A stretch of 64,000 bases of DNA from positions 1 to 64,000 of IMG/VR virus record IMGVR_UViG_3300021479_000006. The stretch is one strand, 5' to 3'. The translations under genes were made by a program, and so were the position numbers. The DNA is from a virus. This document shows positions 33,191-43,001 of the stretch, piece after piece. Under the pieces are notes generated by a model. The model had not been told where the DNA came from, did not search any database, and was given only the letters and a program-made list of their open reading frames with translations. Every line of letters starts with the position of its first letter. Position 1 is the first letter of the stretch.

Positions 33191-36100
33191 TGTTTAAATC
33201 AAGTAATTTTATTATAGCACCAAGCTCAACAGATCTTAATCTAAAAATTAGGGATGAGTTTAACAACGTAACAAATATTTTAAAAGCTAGTAGTATTTGT
33301 AGGTTTCACAAAGATGGTGATACAATTGTAATAAATTCATCTGATTCTACTTCAGCAATATATTTAAAATTCTATAGTACTGATGAGTCCACATTAGGTA
33401 TTAATATATTGTATAATGCCTGGCAGATACTAAAAGCTAATTATTTAGGTCAGGAAGCTAACAAAGCATATGTTGACAGTCAACTTTTTATTGTAGATGC
33501 TAGATTGGATATTCTTGAAAGTAGTCATTCTACTTCAGGATTATTAATCAATGTAGGTAATGGACTAATAAAAACAGGTCTTAGTACTATATCTCTTGAT
33601 ATTACTGATTATGAAACAGATGATACGATAGGATTATCGTCAACATCAGGAATTCTATTTAATGCTGCTTCTTCAACATCTGGATATGTTTCTATTGTTA
33701 TGAATACTAACAATTTTCAAATTATTGATGGTAGAAATACGAAAACAGGTATTCAATATGCTAATGATTATTCTTCTACTTATACAAATAGATCTTTAGT
33801 TGATAAAGCCTATGTCGATAATAAATTAGCTTCATCTATAACATTTACTCCTGCTGGTGATGTAACAGGAAGTACATCAGGAATAACATCTTTAACCCCT
33901 GTTTTAACAATAGGAACTAATGTTGTTACATTTTCTAAAATACAACAAATAAATGCTTTTTCTTTAATTGGTAATACTACAGGTTCTACAGCAAATTTAA
34001 CTAATATTACTTTAGGATCTGGTTTCAGTTTTGTTGGTACCACATTAGATTATACACCATCTATTAATATAGCAGGTACTTCAGGATATGCAATATTAGC
34101 TGGAACAGCGGGTTTTGCTATCGTAGCAGGCACTGTAATTACAAATGCAAATCTATCTGGTGATATTACTAGTATAGGAAATATAACTAGTTATAATAAT
34201 ATAGTACCAATAAGTAAAGGTGGAACACCAACAGGTGGAACTTCAGGACAATTTTTACAGAAAAATTCTAGTACCAATTATGATTATAGTTGGGTTAATT
34301 TATATTATCAGACTGTACAAGTTTTGAGTACATCTGGTACTGCAAGAGCTAAATTAAATTTTAGTGGTCAATTTTCGCATACAGACGATTCAACTAATAA
34401 TAGTACTGATATCACAATTAGTTCAGTAAACTGGATTTTAATTGCTGGTACACCAACTACCATAGCTGGTTACGGAATTAGTGATGGTGTAACGTTAACA
34501 GGTACTCAGGCTTTAAGTAACAAAACAGGCAATATATCACAATGGACAAACGATTCAGGATATTTACTTAACAATAAAACAATTACTCTTTCTGGAGATG
34601 TTACTGGATCTGGTACTTCAGGTATTGTAACATCTATATCTAATACTATAATTACAGGTAAATTATTAACAGGTTACGCTTCCACTACCGGCGTTATTAC
34701 AGCTAATGATTCTATATTAAGTTCTATAGAAAAATTAAATGGTAATATAGGAACCTTGGTTACAGGTGTTTCTACCTTTAATACTAGAAGTGGTAATATT
34801 ACTTTAACATCTTCAGATGTTACTACAGCTCTTACCTTTACGCCTTATAATGCAACGAATCCTTCTGGATATTTGATCAACAACCAAACAATTATATTAT
34901 CAGGCGATGTAAGTGGAAGTGGTACCTCAGGTATTATTACTTCGGTAAATTGGGTGAATGGATATCCAACCTACGACGCTAGATATGTAACACCTTCTAG
35001 TACAAATACATTTACAAATAAATCAGGTAACATATCACAGTGGACAAATGATTCTGGTTATATTACTTCTGCTTCTGGTACAGCTGGAGGAGATCTAAAT
35101 GGTACTTATCCTAACCCTACTGTGAATTGGGTGAATGGATACCCAACTTATGATGCTAGATATGCCGAGAAATCTGGTGTTACTTTTACTGGTGCTGTAA
35201 TATTAAGTGCTGATCCTGTTGTAGCTTTAGGTGCAGCTACTAAAAATTATGTTGATAATCTTGTAACTGGTTTATCATGGAAGAATTCTGTACAAATAGC
35301 TACGGTATCAAATATTACTTTATCTGGTGAACAAAATATTGATAATGTAATAACGTCAAACTCACGTGTATTAGTAAAAAACCAAACTACACAAACACAA
35401 AATGGTATTTATGTTTCAAGTACAAGTGGATGGAGCAGATCCAGTGATATGAATATTGGTAGTGAAATATTTGGTGCAACAGTCTATGTTGAGACAGGTA
35501 ATATAAATGCTAATACACAATGGTCAAATAATAACACTTCTGGTATAACGGTGGGTGTATCTAATATAAATTTTGTTCAGATAGCAGGTGCTGGAACATA
35601 TACGAATGGTACAGGTATTGTTTTAACAGGAAATGTTTTCAGTATAGATTCAAGTTATACAGCTACATCTGGAAGAACAGGTTATCTATCTTCTAGTGAT
35701 TGGACAGTATTTAATAATAAACAAGCAGCTTTAAATGGAACAGGTCTGGTTAAATTTACAGGAACAACACCATCTTATATTACAGGAGCTTCTTCTCAAT
35801 TTGTTAAAGCTGATGGTAGTTTGGATTCAAATAGTTATTTAATCAATAATCAAATAATTACTTTATCGGGTGACGTTTCCGGAAGTGGTACTTCAGGTAT
35901 TACTACTTCTGTAACATGGTCAAATGGTTACTCAACTTATGATTTAAGGTATGTAACACCATCCAGCACAAATACACTCACAAATAAAACAGGTAATATA
36001 TCACAATGGACTAATGATAACGGATATTTAATTAATAATAAAACTATTACACTATCAGGTGATGTATCTGGGAGTGGGACTTCAGGTATCGTAACTTCTG

Positions 36101-38778
36101 TTAATTGGCCAAATGGTTATCCAACCTATGATTCAAGATATGTAACACCTTCTAGTACGAATACTTTTACAAATAAAACAGGAAATATATCTCAGTGGAC
36201 AAATGATGCTGGTTATTTAACCAATGATAAACCTATTACATTATCAGGTGATGTATCTGGGAGTGGGACTTCAGGTATTATTACAACCGTAAATTGGTCA
36301 AATGGTTACTCAACTTATGATGCTAGATATGTAGCTTCAGTTTCTGGAACTAGTGGTAGAATAACTTCAACTGGTGGTGTAAATCCTATGATAGATATAT
36401 CAGCTTCTTATATAGGACAACCTTCCATAACAACTTTAGGTACAATTATTTCTGGTATTTGGAATGGTACAGCAATTACAGATGGTAATTTGGCCTCATC
36501 TTATATCTATGCTAATGGTTCAAGAGCCTTAACAAATAATTGGGCATCAGGTTCATTTTATATTTCAGCTGGTCAATTAGGAGCTGGTACTGGTACAACA
36601 ACACCATCATCTATGCTACATATAGTAGAAACATCATCATCACCTACTAGAGGTATATTATCTGATCAATATACAACAAGTACAATAGGATCAAGAATTA
36701 CAATGCGTAAAGCACGTGGTACTTTTGCATTACCTAATGTAATAGTCTCAGGTGATGTTTTAGGAAGTTTTACAGCTTCTGGATATGATGGAACAAATTT
36801 TATTGATTCTGGTAAAATTTTAATAACTTCTACAGGAACTATTTCTTCAGGTACTATACCAGCATCGTTAACATTACAGACTATGAATTCTTCTGGTGTA
36901 TTAACAGCAGGAATTACCATTGATCAATCACAAATAGTAACTTTTGCTAGTCATTTAGTAGTAGAAGGTGTTACTTCTACAGGAGCTACAGGAACAGGTA
37001 ATTTTGTGTTTAGTAATTCTCCTATATTTACAACACCAAATATAGGTATAGCAACAGGTAATATTACTGGTACAGCTGGATATGCAACATTAGCAATTAC
37101 AAATGCTAATTTAACTGGTCCTATTACCAGTGTAGGAAACACAACCTTTGTAGCCTCACAAACTGGTACAGGAACTACATTTGTAATGAATACATCACCA
37201 GTATTAGTTACACCCACACTTGGTGTAGCTTCTGCTACAACAATAAATAAAGTTACACTAACTACCCCAGCAACAGGAAGTACATTAACAATTGCTGATG
37301 GAAAAACATTAACAGTATCAAATACTTTAACATTTACAGGAACTGATAATAGTTCAGTTGCTTTTGGAACTGGTGGTACGGCTACATATACTTCAAATAA
37401 CTTATCTGTTTTCGCAGCCACTACTTCAGCACAATTAGCAGGTGTATTATCTGATGAAACAGGTACTGGGTTTGTAGTGTTTAGTGATTCTCCAGTATTT
37501 ACAACACAAGCGATCATACCAACATTATATGGTTCTGCTAGTTCAAGTGGTAATTTACAATTAAATTCTACAACTAATGCTTCAAAAGGATTTATTTATA
37601 TAGGTTCCGCTGTAGGTTATGATGCTACAAAAAATTTCTTAGGAATAGGTACACAGACTCCAGCAGCATTGGTACATTTATCTGGTAATATTAGTGCTGC
37701 ATCTTGGGCTCTAAATGGTATTGGTATAAGAGATCAAGCAGCCACATACACTGATACAACAATAGCTACAGGGACTACACCTAATGTATATATGAATTAT
37801 TATGGTGTTAAAACCATGAATTCATCTAATACATCAGTAGTAGTAACTAATTTGTTCGGATCTTATTTTGAAAACCCGATAGCGACCGGTAATGTTACAG
37901 CAACAAATTCATATGCAGCTGGGTTTGGTGGTAATGTGCGATTCGTTTCAGGTGCAGGACAAACTCAATTTACATTTAGTAATGGACTGACTATAAATAT
38001 GTCATCAGCTCAAACGTTTGCTGTTCAAATGAATGGAACTTCTAAATATGTTATATCTACTTTAGGAAATCATACTTTTACTGGAACTACTCAAAGCTCA
38101 GGCATTATACCATTTATTACATTTACACAATCTGCTTATACAGGTGGTGCGACACCAGGTTTATTATGGACAGCTGGTGCACACACAGGTCAGACATCAG
38201 CTACCGAAATCAATGACGCTTTATTTAATCTTGCTCGTAGTGTTACATGGGTAACTTCTATACCAACAACACAAAGATTCTTTAGAATAACAGCACCAAC
38301 AATAAATTGTATATTAGCTTCAACTACAGTAACAGCTGCTACATTCTCTATATCTGGAGCTCCTGGTACAGCTGGAAGTGCTGGTATAACAAACCCATTA
38401 TCTTTATGGGTTGAAAGTGGTGCTAGTGCTTTTAATGGTAGTGTAGGTATAAATCAATCAACTGTTGCTACATCAACATTACAAGTCAGTGGTTCTTTAT
38501 CTGTCGCATATACAGTTCAAACAACTACATATTCTATTCTACCAACAGATCACAGTGTAAACTGTACTTCTGGAACATTTACAGCAACTTTACCAACAGC
38601 TGTTGGAGCCACTGGTAGAATTTATATAATAAAAAATTCTGGAACAGGTGTTATTACTATTGCTACAACATCAGCCCAAACAATAGATGGTTCAAGTACT
38701 AAAACATTAAGTGTTCAATATTCTGGTGTGACAGTTCAATCGACCGGTTCTAACTGGATAGTGATAGGAACATTCTAA
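33190..38778 (+). CDS. Giant tail-fibre protein with tandem repeats (1862 aa)
   Basis: A very long S/T/G/N-rich protein. The N-terminal 120 residues form an attachment domain (MFKSSNFIIAPSSTDLNLKI). Residues about 430-1050 contain repeats of about 63 residues built from ITLSGDVSGSGTSGI, NWxNGYxTYDxRYV, and TNKTGNISQWTND. At least 15 (S/G)TSG motifs occur. The C-terminal 90 residues (YSILPTDHSVNCTSGTFTATLP to NWIVIGTF) form a beta domain similar to the next two gene products. No catalytic motif. This is the probable long receptor-binding fibre, and its regular TSG loops could be glycosylation sites. Confidence 0.85.
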   Translation: MFKSSNFIIAPSSTDLNLKIRDEFNNVTNILKASSICRFHKDGDTIVINSSDSTSAIYLKFYSTDESTLGINILYNAWQILKANYLGQEANKAYVDSQLFIVDARLDILESSHSTSGLLINVGNGLIKTGLSTISLDITDYETDDTIGLSSTSGILFNAASSTSGYVSIVMNTNNFQIIDGRNTKTGIQYANDYSSTYTNRSLVDKAYVDNKLASSITFTPAGDVTGSTSGITSLTPVLTIGTNVVTFSKIQQINAFSLIGNTTGSTANLTNITLGSGFSFVGTTLDYTPSINIAGTSGYAILAGTAGFAIVAGTVITNANLSGDITSIGNITSYNNIVPISKGGTPTGGTSGQFLQKNSSTNYDYSWVNLYYQTVQVLSTSGTARAKLNFSGQFSHTDDSTNNSTDITISSVNWILIAGTPTTIAGYGISDGVTLTGTQALSNKTGNISQWTNDSGYLLNNKTITLSGDVTGSGTSGIVTSISNTIITGKLLTGYASTTGVITANDSILSSIEKLNGNIGTLVTGVSTFNTRSGNITLTSSDVTTALTFTPYNATNPSGYLINNQTIILSGDVSGSGTSGIITSVNWVNGYPTYDARYVTPSSTNTFTNKSGNISQWTNDSGYITSASGTAGGDLNGTYPNPTVNWVNGYPTYDARYAEKSGVTFTGAVILSADPVVALGAATKNYVDNLVTGLSWKNSVQIATVSNITLSGEQNIDNVITSNSRVLVKNQTTQTQNGIYVSSTSGWSRSSDMNIGSEIFGATVYVETGNINANTQWSNNNTSGITVGVSNINFVQIAGAGTYTNGTGIVLTGNVFSIDSSYTATSGRTGYLSSSDWTVFNNKQAALNGTGLVKFTGTTPSYITGASSQFVKADGSLDSNSYLINNQIITLSGDVSGSGTSGITTSVTWSNGYSTYDLRYVTPSSTNTLTNKTGNISQWTNDNGYLINNKTITLSGDVSGSGTSGIVTSVNWPNGYPTYDSRYVTPSSTNTFTNKTGNISQWTNDAGYLTNDKPITLSGDVSGSGTSGIITTVNWSNGYSTYDARYVASVSGTSGRITSTGGVNPMIDISASYIGQPSITTLGTIISGIWNGTAITDGNLASSYIYANGSRALTNNWASGSFYISAGQLGAGTGTTTPSSMLHIVETSSSPTRGILSDQYTTSTIGSRITMRKARGTFALPNVIVSGDVLGSFTASGYDGTNFIDSGKILITSTGTISSGTIPASLTLQTMNSSGVLTAGITIDQSQIVTFASHLVVEGVTSTGATGTGNFVFSNSPIFTTPNIGIATGNITGTAGYATLAITNANLTGPITSVGNTTFVASQTGTGTTFVMNTSPVLVTPTLGVASATTINKVTLTTPATGSTLTIADGKTLTVSNTLTFTGTDNSSVAFGTGGTATYTSNNLSVFAATTSAQLAGVLSDETGTGFVVFSDSPVFTTQAIIPTLYGSASSSGNLQLNSTTNASKGFIYIGSAVGYDATKNFLGIGTQTPAALVHLSGNISAASWALNGIGIRDQAATYTDTTIATGTTPNVYMNYYGVKTMNSSNTSVVVTNLFGSYFENPIATGNVTATNSYAAGFGGNVRFVSGAGQTQFTFSNGLTINMSSAQTFAVQMNGTSKYVISTLGNHTFTGTTQSSGIIPFITFTQSAYTGGATPGLLWTAGAHTGQTSATEINDALFNLARSVTWVTSIPTTQRFFRITAPTINCILASTTVTAATFSISGAPGTAGSAGITNPLSLWVESGASAFNGSVGINQSTVATSTLQVSGSLSVAYTVQTTTYSILPTDHSVNCTSGTFTATLPTAVGATGRIYIIKNSGTGVITIATTSAQTIDGSSTKTLSVQYSGVTVQSTGSNWIVIGTF
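34870..36330 (+). repeat. Tandem in-frame repeats within the tail-fibre gene
   Basis: Units of roughly 189 nt begin near 34870, 35842, 36029 and 36218, with partial units between. The stretch GTATCTGGGAGTGGGACTTC occurs identically near 36064 and 36253. Near-identity at the nucleotide level suggests recent duplication or recombination. Confidence 0.75.
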
Positions 38779-38790
38779 AATTATAAATAT

Positions 38791-41100
38791 TTGATGAACA
38801 TATTACAATACACAACATCTACAAGTGGTACTATTACTTCACAAGATACACAACAAGATCTTCATATAATGCATGATGCCGGAGTCACAGCATCTCTTAC
38901 AATAACTTTACCTGCTACACCATTTAATGGACAAGAAGTAAAGATAACAAGTGTTAATGGAATATCATCATTAACATTAACTACTGGGGTAGGAACTATA
39001 GCAAACAATCTAACATCATTATCTGTTGGTGAATCTATAATATACAAATATCTTTCAAATCAAACAAAATGGTATTTAATTACTTCTATATCAGATATCA
39101 TAGTCCCAAGAAGTAATCTACTTGCTGAATATAGATTTGATGAAGGTAGTGGTACTACTTTAACTGATTATTCGGGTAATGGAAATAATGGTACTTATGT
39201 AGGTAGTCCTACTTTTATAAGTGGTGGTGGGTTTACCGCTTCTGGTTCTAGTTCTCCAGTCCAATATGCAACAGGTCATGCTAATTTTATTTTAACGGCA
39301 CAGACTATTTATCTAGTTTATAGCCCTGATGCTGATTCAGCTTCTACCAACCATCCGATAATGGGTAACAGTGGCGGTAATACTTATTTACAAATAGATC
39401 AATCAGACAATACTAATAATTCTCAATTTCCATCAGCTCATTTGTATGGTGGTACTGGATCAGGTTCAAGTGGAAAATGTTATAGTAATGATACTATACC
39501 ATTATCACCAGCTATTGTAGCAGTTACTATAGATACAAATAATGCTATTCAAAGTCAAATATTTATAGAAGGTAAAGAAGTATTATCATATAATAGTAGA
39601 GCATTGAATATTGCTTTAGGTCGAGGTGGTACACCTTGGTTTGGTGGTAATAATATAGGAAATTCTTTTGGTACATTCAACGGTAATATTTATTATGCTG
39701 CTTCTTATTCTACTTTTCATACAGCTTCACAAGTATTACAAATTACTAATACAATAAGACAGTTATTGAATAACAGAGGAACAGTAAAACAAGATGTATA
39801 TCAACCTTCTACTTTAACTGGTCAATTACTAGCATTAGGTGATAGTATAACATGTATTAATGGAGTAGGTGGAGTAACACCTTATCTTAATAGTATAAGT
39901 ACTAGAATAACTTTCAATAAATATATTAAAGGATGGCCAGGTAATAGTTCCCAATTAGTATATGCAGCACCTGGATTATCATCTTTATATTATGCTCCGG
40001 CAGGGTCTTATAATATTGTTAGTATTTTTCTTGGTACTAACATAATAAGTAATCAAAGTTTATATGAAGCTTGTTTTGAGGGTATAAAATCCATAGCTAA
40101 AGAATTTAAAAGAAAAGGCTGGCAAGTTTTAGTATTTACAATACCCGATAGAACTAATACCTACTCTTACATGGCTTCCTATAATGGATTATTAAGATCT
40201 TCTTTTACAAGAGATGAAATTGTTGATATAGCTGCTGATCCAAGATTAGGTACTAGTGGGGCTTCTACTAACCTTACTTATTTTCAAGCAGATCAAGTAC
40301 ATCCTACTAATACATCACAACTGTTGATAGCAGATTATTTATCAGCAAAAATCAATAGAATTACTAATTTCTCTATTGATAATAAAACATTATACTCACA
40401 AATTAACACAAGTACAGTCACAAATACTACTACAGAAACCTCAATAGTAGGTACATCTTCTGTAAATGATGTCGAATTCAATAATAGTGTATTCCTGTGT
40501 AATACTACTAATGGTAATAATGTATTATCTGGACCTTTCTCAACTTCACAATTAGTAGTTGGTCAATTAATAACAGGTGCTGGAATCCCTACAAATACTA
40601 CTATATCTAGTATAACAGATAATAATCACTTGGTAATGAGTAATAATGCTAGTTCTAGTAATTCCAATACTGCTACAACATTTAGTTATATAGCAATGAA
40701 GCGACACTTTTTTGTTCCAGGTCAAATTATTGTTTTTGAACAAAAAGGATTGTTAACCACTGGAGTTTCACAAACTTTAAATAGAAAAGTAAAAATTGGA
40801 ACTACTGTATTAGGTTCTACAGGTATAGTTACTTTACCTTCTAGTTTAACCAGTGCATTATATAAAATGAATTTAGTAGTTACCTGTGTTACAATTGGTA
40901 CTTCTGGGACTTTTCAGGTACAAGGTGATTTATCAGTATATAATGGAAGCAATGGATACAGTATATACCCAATTTCAAATACTAGTGTAGTTACACTAGA
41001 TACTACAATAGATTCCATAATAGATATTACTGATATATGGGGATCTGCAAGTGCAAGCAATATCGATACATCAACAAATTTAAATATAATCAAATTATAA
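38791..41100 (+). CDS. Tailspike with fibre-tip, LamG-like and SGNH-esterase domains (769 aa)
   Basis: Residues 1-98 match the whole 97-residue protein encoded next (LQYTTSTSGTITSQDT; HIMHDAGVTASLTI). Residues about 110-320 are LamG-like (YRFDEGSGTTLTDYSGNGNN). Residues about 345-530 are an SGNH hydrolase: block I LALGDSIT (S352), block II WPGNSS, block III FLGTNI (N417), and block V DQVHPT (D501, H504). All catalytic residues are present. It probably deacetylates or de-esterifies host surface polysaccharide during adsorption. The last 230 residues are beta-rich. It lies in the fibre operon. Confidence 0.88.
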   Translation: MMNILQYTTSTSGTITSQDTQQDLHIMHDAGVTASLTITLPATPFNGQEVKITSVNGISSLTLTTGVGTIANNLTSLSVGESIIYKYLSNQTKWYLITSISDIIVPRSNLLAEYRFDEGSGTTLTDYSGNGNNGTYVGSPTFISGGGFTASGSSSPVQYATGHANFILTAQTIYLVYSPDADSASTNHPIMGNSGGNTYLQIDQSDNTNNSQFPSAHLYGGTGSGSSGKCYSNDTIPLSPAIVAVTIDTNNAIQSQIFIEGKEVLSYNSRALNIALGRGGTPWFGGNNIGNSFGTFNGNIYYAASYSTFHTASQVLQITNTIRQLLNNRGTVKQDVYQPSTLTGQLLALGDSITCINGVGGVTPYLNSISTRITFNKYIKGWPGNSSQLVYAAPGLSSLYYAPAGSYNIVSIFLGTNIISNQSLYEACFEGIKSIAKEFKRKGWQVLVFTIPDRTNTYSYMASYNGLLRSSFTRDEIVDIAADPRLGTSGASTNLTYFQADQVHPTNTSQLLIADYLSAKINRITNFSIDNKTLYSQINTSTVTNTTTETSIVGTSSVNDVEFNNSVFLCNTTNGNNVLSGPFSTSQLVVGQLITGAGIPTNTTISSITDNNHLVMSNNASSSNSNTATTFSYIAMKRHFFVPGQIIVFEQKGLLTTGVSQTLNRKVKIGTTVLGSTGIVTLPSSLTSALYKMNLVVTCVTIGTSGTFQVQGDLSVYNGSNGYSIYPISNTSVVTLDTTIDSIIDITDIWGSASASNIDTSTNLNIIKL

Positions 41101-41101
41101 T

Positions 41102-41395
41102 ATGCATGTATTACAATACACAACAGTAACAAGCGGAACAGTAACAGCACAAGATACAGGACAGGATGTACAATTGATACATGATGCTGGTGTTACAGCC
41201 ACTCTTACTATAGCTTTTCCAGTAACAACTTTTAATGGTCAAAAATTTGGCGTAATGAGTGCTGGTGGAATTACTACACTTACATTAAGCGTAAGTGCTG
41301 GTAGTATCACAAATGCTATAAGTACATTAGCAGCTGGTGGTTGTAGTACTTATCAATATGTAACAGCACAATCAAAATGGTATAAAATATATTAG
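41102..41395 (+). CDS. Stand-alone fibre-tip/adaptor domain (97 aa)
   Basis: The entire protein is homologous to the first 98 residues of the preceding SGNH tailspike: HVLQYTTVTSGTVTAQDTGQ versus NILQYTTSTSGTITSQDTQQ, and IHDAGVTATLTIAFP versus MHDAGVTASLTITLP. It ends in SKWYKIY versus TKWYLIT. The C-terminus of the giant fibre is a more distant relative. It is therefore a mobile module used as N-domain, C-domain and single protein. It may cap a fibre or form mixed trimers. It is the last gene before a strong terminator. Confidence 0.75.
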   Translation: MHVLQYTTVTSGTVTAQDTGQDVQLIHDAGVTATLTIAFPVTTFNGQKFGVMSAGGITTLTLSVSAGSITNAISTLAAGGCSTYQYVTAQSKWYKIY

Positions 41396-41403
41396 ATAAA
41401 TAA

Positions 41404-41433
41404 AAATCCTTTGTCGGCAAGGACAAAGGATTT
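41404..41433 (+). terminator. Intrinsic terminator of the tail-fibre operon
   Basis: AAATCCTTTGTC, loop GGCAAG, GACAAAGGATTT with a following T-run. It lies 9 nt after the last fibre gene. The stretch from here to 41641 holds no convincing gene. Confidence 0.85.
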
Positions 41434-41641
41434 TAGGTATTTAAGTGATAATCTCTAATATTTATACACAAATATACTTACTAAATATTCAAATTCCTAA
41501 TTATAACTACTTAATTTATAATAATATATGAAATAACTTATAGTTAAACTTCAACTCACCACCGGTAGTTAACTCATTTACATATTCTTGTATTATAAGA
41601 AGTTCTAATCTTATGTTATAAAATTCATCTGTTAAATACAA

Positions 41642-41651
41642 TATATACATA
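41642..41651 (+). promoter_or_regulatory. Late-promoter-like box TATATACATA
   Basis: It lies 17 nt before ATG 41669. Confidence 0.55.
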
Positions 41652-41668
41652 AAATAAAAACTAACCAA

Positions 41669-42019
41669 ATGAATAAATATGTTCTTAATTTTGAGCAGTT
41701 TGTAAAAGAAAGCCAAAATATTGAAACCAATGAATTCTTTAGTTTTAAGAAAAAAGAATTATCACCTATACAGGAAGAATTAGATATGTTTTTAGATATC
41801 ATAGGAAGTCTGGATGTGAAGTTTGACAGTTTATATGATATATCGGAAGCAGAAGCTAATAAAGCAAAAACAATAGCTGAACTTATGCATATAGTAAATA
41901 AAGTTCTAAAAGAATTAAAAGAAGTAAACTTTTTAAGTCCTGATGATATAAATGTAAAAGATAGTCTTGAAATTTTCAAAGAAGAGCTTGCTTCTAAGTC
42001 TATAGCAATGAATGTTTAA
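41669..42019 (+). CDS. Helical protein with capsid-targeting-like N-terminus (116 aa)
   Basis: Starts MNKYVLNFEQFVKESQNIE, one of the clearest matches to the shared tag. The rest is helical and acidic (PIQEELDMFLDIIGSLDVKF; ISEAEANKAKTIAELMHIVN) with no known domain; size and composition recall internal head proteins. A late-promoter-like box lies 17 nt upstream, and a structured RNA plus terminator follow the stop. Interpreted as a packaged internal protein. Confidence 0.7.
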   Translation: MNKYVLNFEQFVKESQNIETNEFFSFKKKELSPIQEELDMFLDIIGSLDVKFDSLYDISEAEANKAKTIAELMHIVNKVLKELKEVNFLSPDDINVKDSLEIFKEELASKSIAMNV

Positions 42020-42020
42020 A

Positions 42021-42110
42021 GTCCTTATGGACATACTTGGTAAAGCCTCTTATCTTCGGATAACGTAACCAAGTGAGAGAATAAAACCAGTCCTAAATGA
42101 CTGGTTTTTT
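42021..42110 (+). ncRNA. Candidate structured RNA with pseudoknot and terminator
   Basis: Hairpin 1 is GTCC-TTAT-GGAC (42021-42032). Hairpin 2 pairs ACTTGGT (42035-42041) with ACCAAGT (42068-42074) and contains an inner TTATC-TTCG-GATAA stem with a stable UUCG loop. CTCT (42047-42050) in its internal loop can pair with AGAG (42076-42079) downstream, forming a pseudoknot. AACCAGTC-CTAAAT-GACTGGTT plus T-run (42085-42110) is an intrinsic terminator. It could be an independent small RNA or the 3' UTR of the tagged gene. Confidence 0.55.
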
Positions 42111-42160
42111 TATGTAAACTTTTTATAGTTTATAGAATATAACAATCAAATAAAACCATT

Positions 42161-42901
42161 ATGAATTTAACTAAACCAACAATTGACTGGTATCAGAAAT
42201 TGAATCAATTTAAAAATGATGAATTCAAATTTTTTGAAGCTGAACATGAATACAAATATAAAGGAAAGAAATTTGAAAGTGTAACAACCTTTATAAGTCA
42301 ATTTCATGAGAAGTTTGATTCTGATTATTGGAGTCAGATTAAAGCAGAAGAGCGTGGTATCACACAACAAGAAATATTGGCTGAATGGAAAGCTAAAGCT
42401 GATAGATCATGTGATCTTGGTACTATGGTTCATGAGTATGCTGAATACAAATGTGCCGGTAAAGAACCAAAAGAAGTAACTGATGAAGAAGTTAAAAAAA
42501 GAATCATAAGTTTAGAAGAAATATTTGAAACTAAACTGAAGAAGTTTATACCTGTAGCTCAAGAGATAAAAGTATTTTCACCTAAATTAAAACTTGCTGG
42601 CACCATAGATGGTTTATTTGAATATAAACAGAAGTTGGTTGTTGGTGATTATAAAACAAATGAAAAATTTACAACGGATAGTGATAAATGTTATAAAAAG
42701 CTTAATCCACCGTTTCAAAACAGATGGGAAAATAAATTAAATGAATACAGTATACAGGTATCAATGTACCGTCTAATATTAGAAGAATGGGGTATTGAAA
42801 CTGAGGCAGCATTTTTAATACATATTCCACCAGTTGGTAAATCAAATTTCCATATAGCACATGATTTTAGAAATGAATTAAAAATATTCTTTGGTATATA
42901 A
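42161..42901 (+). CDS. RecB/Cas4-type PD-(D/E)XK nuclease (246 aa)
   Basis: Motifs follow the RecB-like nuclease order: H91-E92 in GTMVHEYAEYK, D150 in LAGTIDGLFEY, D163-x-K165 in VVGDYKTNEKF and the downstream helix YSIQVSMYRLILEE (Q-x-x-x-Y). The active site looks complete. The N-terminal 60 residues include F-E-S-V-T-T-F-I, also typical of phage RecB-like exonucleases. It probably acts on DNA ends in recombination, degradation of host DNA or packaging. It stands alone between two terminator hairpins. Confidence 0.85.
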   Translation: MNLTKPTIDWYQKLNQFKNDEFKFFEAEHEYKYKGKKFESVTTFISQFHEKFDSDYWSQIKAEERGITQQEILAEWKAKADRSCDLGTMVHEYAEYKCAGKEPKEVTDEEVKKRIISLEEIFETKLKKFIPVAQEIKVFSPKLKLAGTIDGLFEYKQKLVVGDYKTNEKFTTDSDKCYKKLNPPFQNRWENKLNEYSIQVSMYRLILEEWGIETEAAFLIHIPPVGKSNFHIAHDFRNELKIFFGI

Positions 42902-42907
42902 ATGAAA

Positions 42908-42948
42908 AAACCTTCCAAGTGTGCATCATAGAGAGGCATGGAAGGTTT
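42908..42948. terminator. Stem-loop between convergent genes
   Basis: AAACCTTCCA pairs with TGGAAGGTTT across a 21-nt loop. It lies between the nuclease gene (plus) and the acidic core-like gene (minus). A second dyad, AACAGT/ACTGTT, follows near 42968-42999. Confidence 0.65.
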
Positions 42949-43001
42949 ATTCTAAATGACTCATCAACAGTTCCTATGGTATGTTAGTGAGTACTGTTAA
43001 A

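Noticed and set aside
36951-37517. Minus-strand 188-residue frame inside the tail-fibre gene
   Set aside because: Valine/proline-rich shadow caused by the Thr/Asn/Gly-rich fibre sequence; no independent start context.
41516-41650. Minus-strand 44-residue frame (MYILYLTDEFYNIRLELLII...)
   Set aside because: Reads plausibly but lies under a late promoter of the opposite gene, has no neighbour in the same direction and no motif; left out as unsupported.
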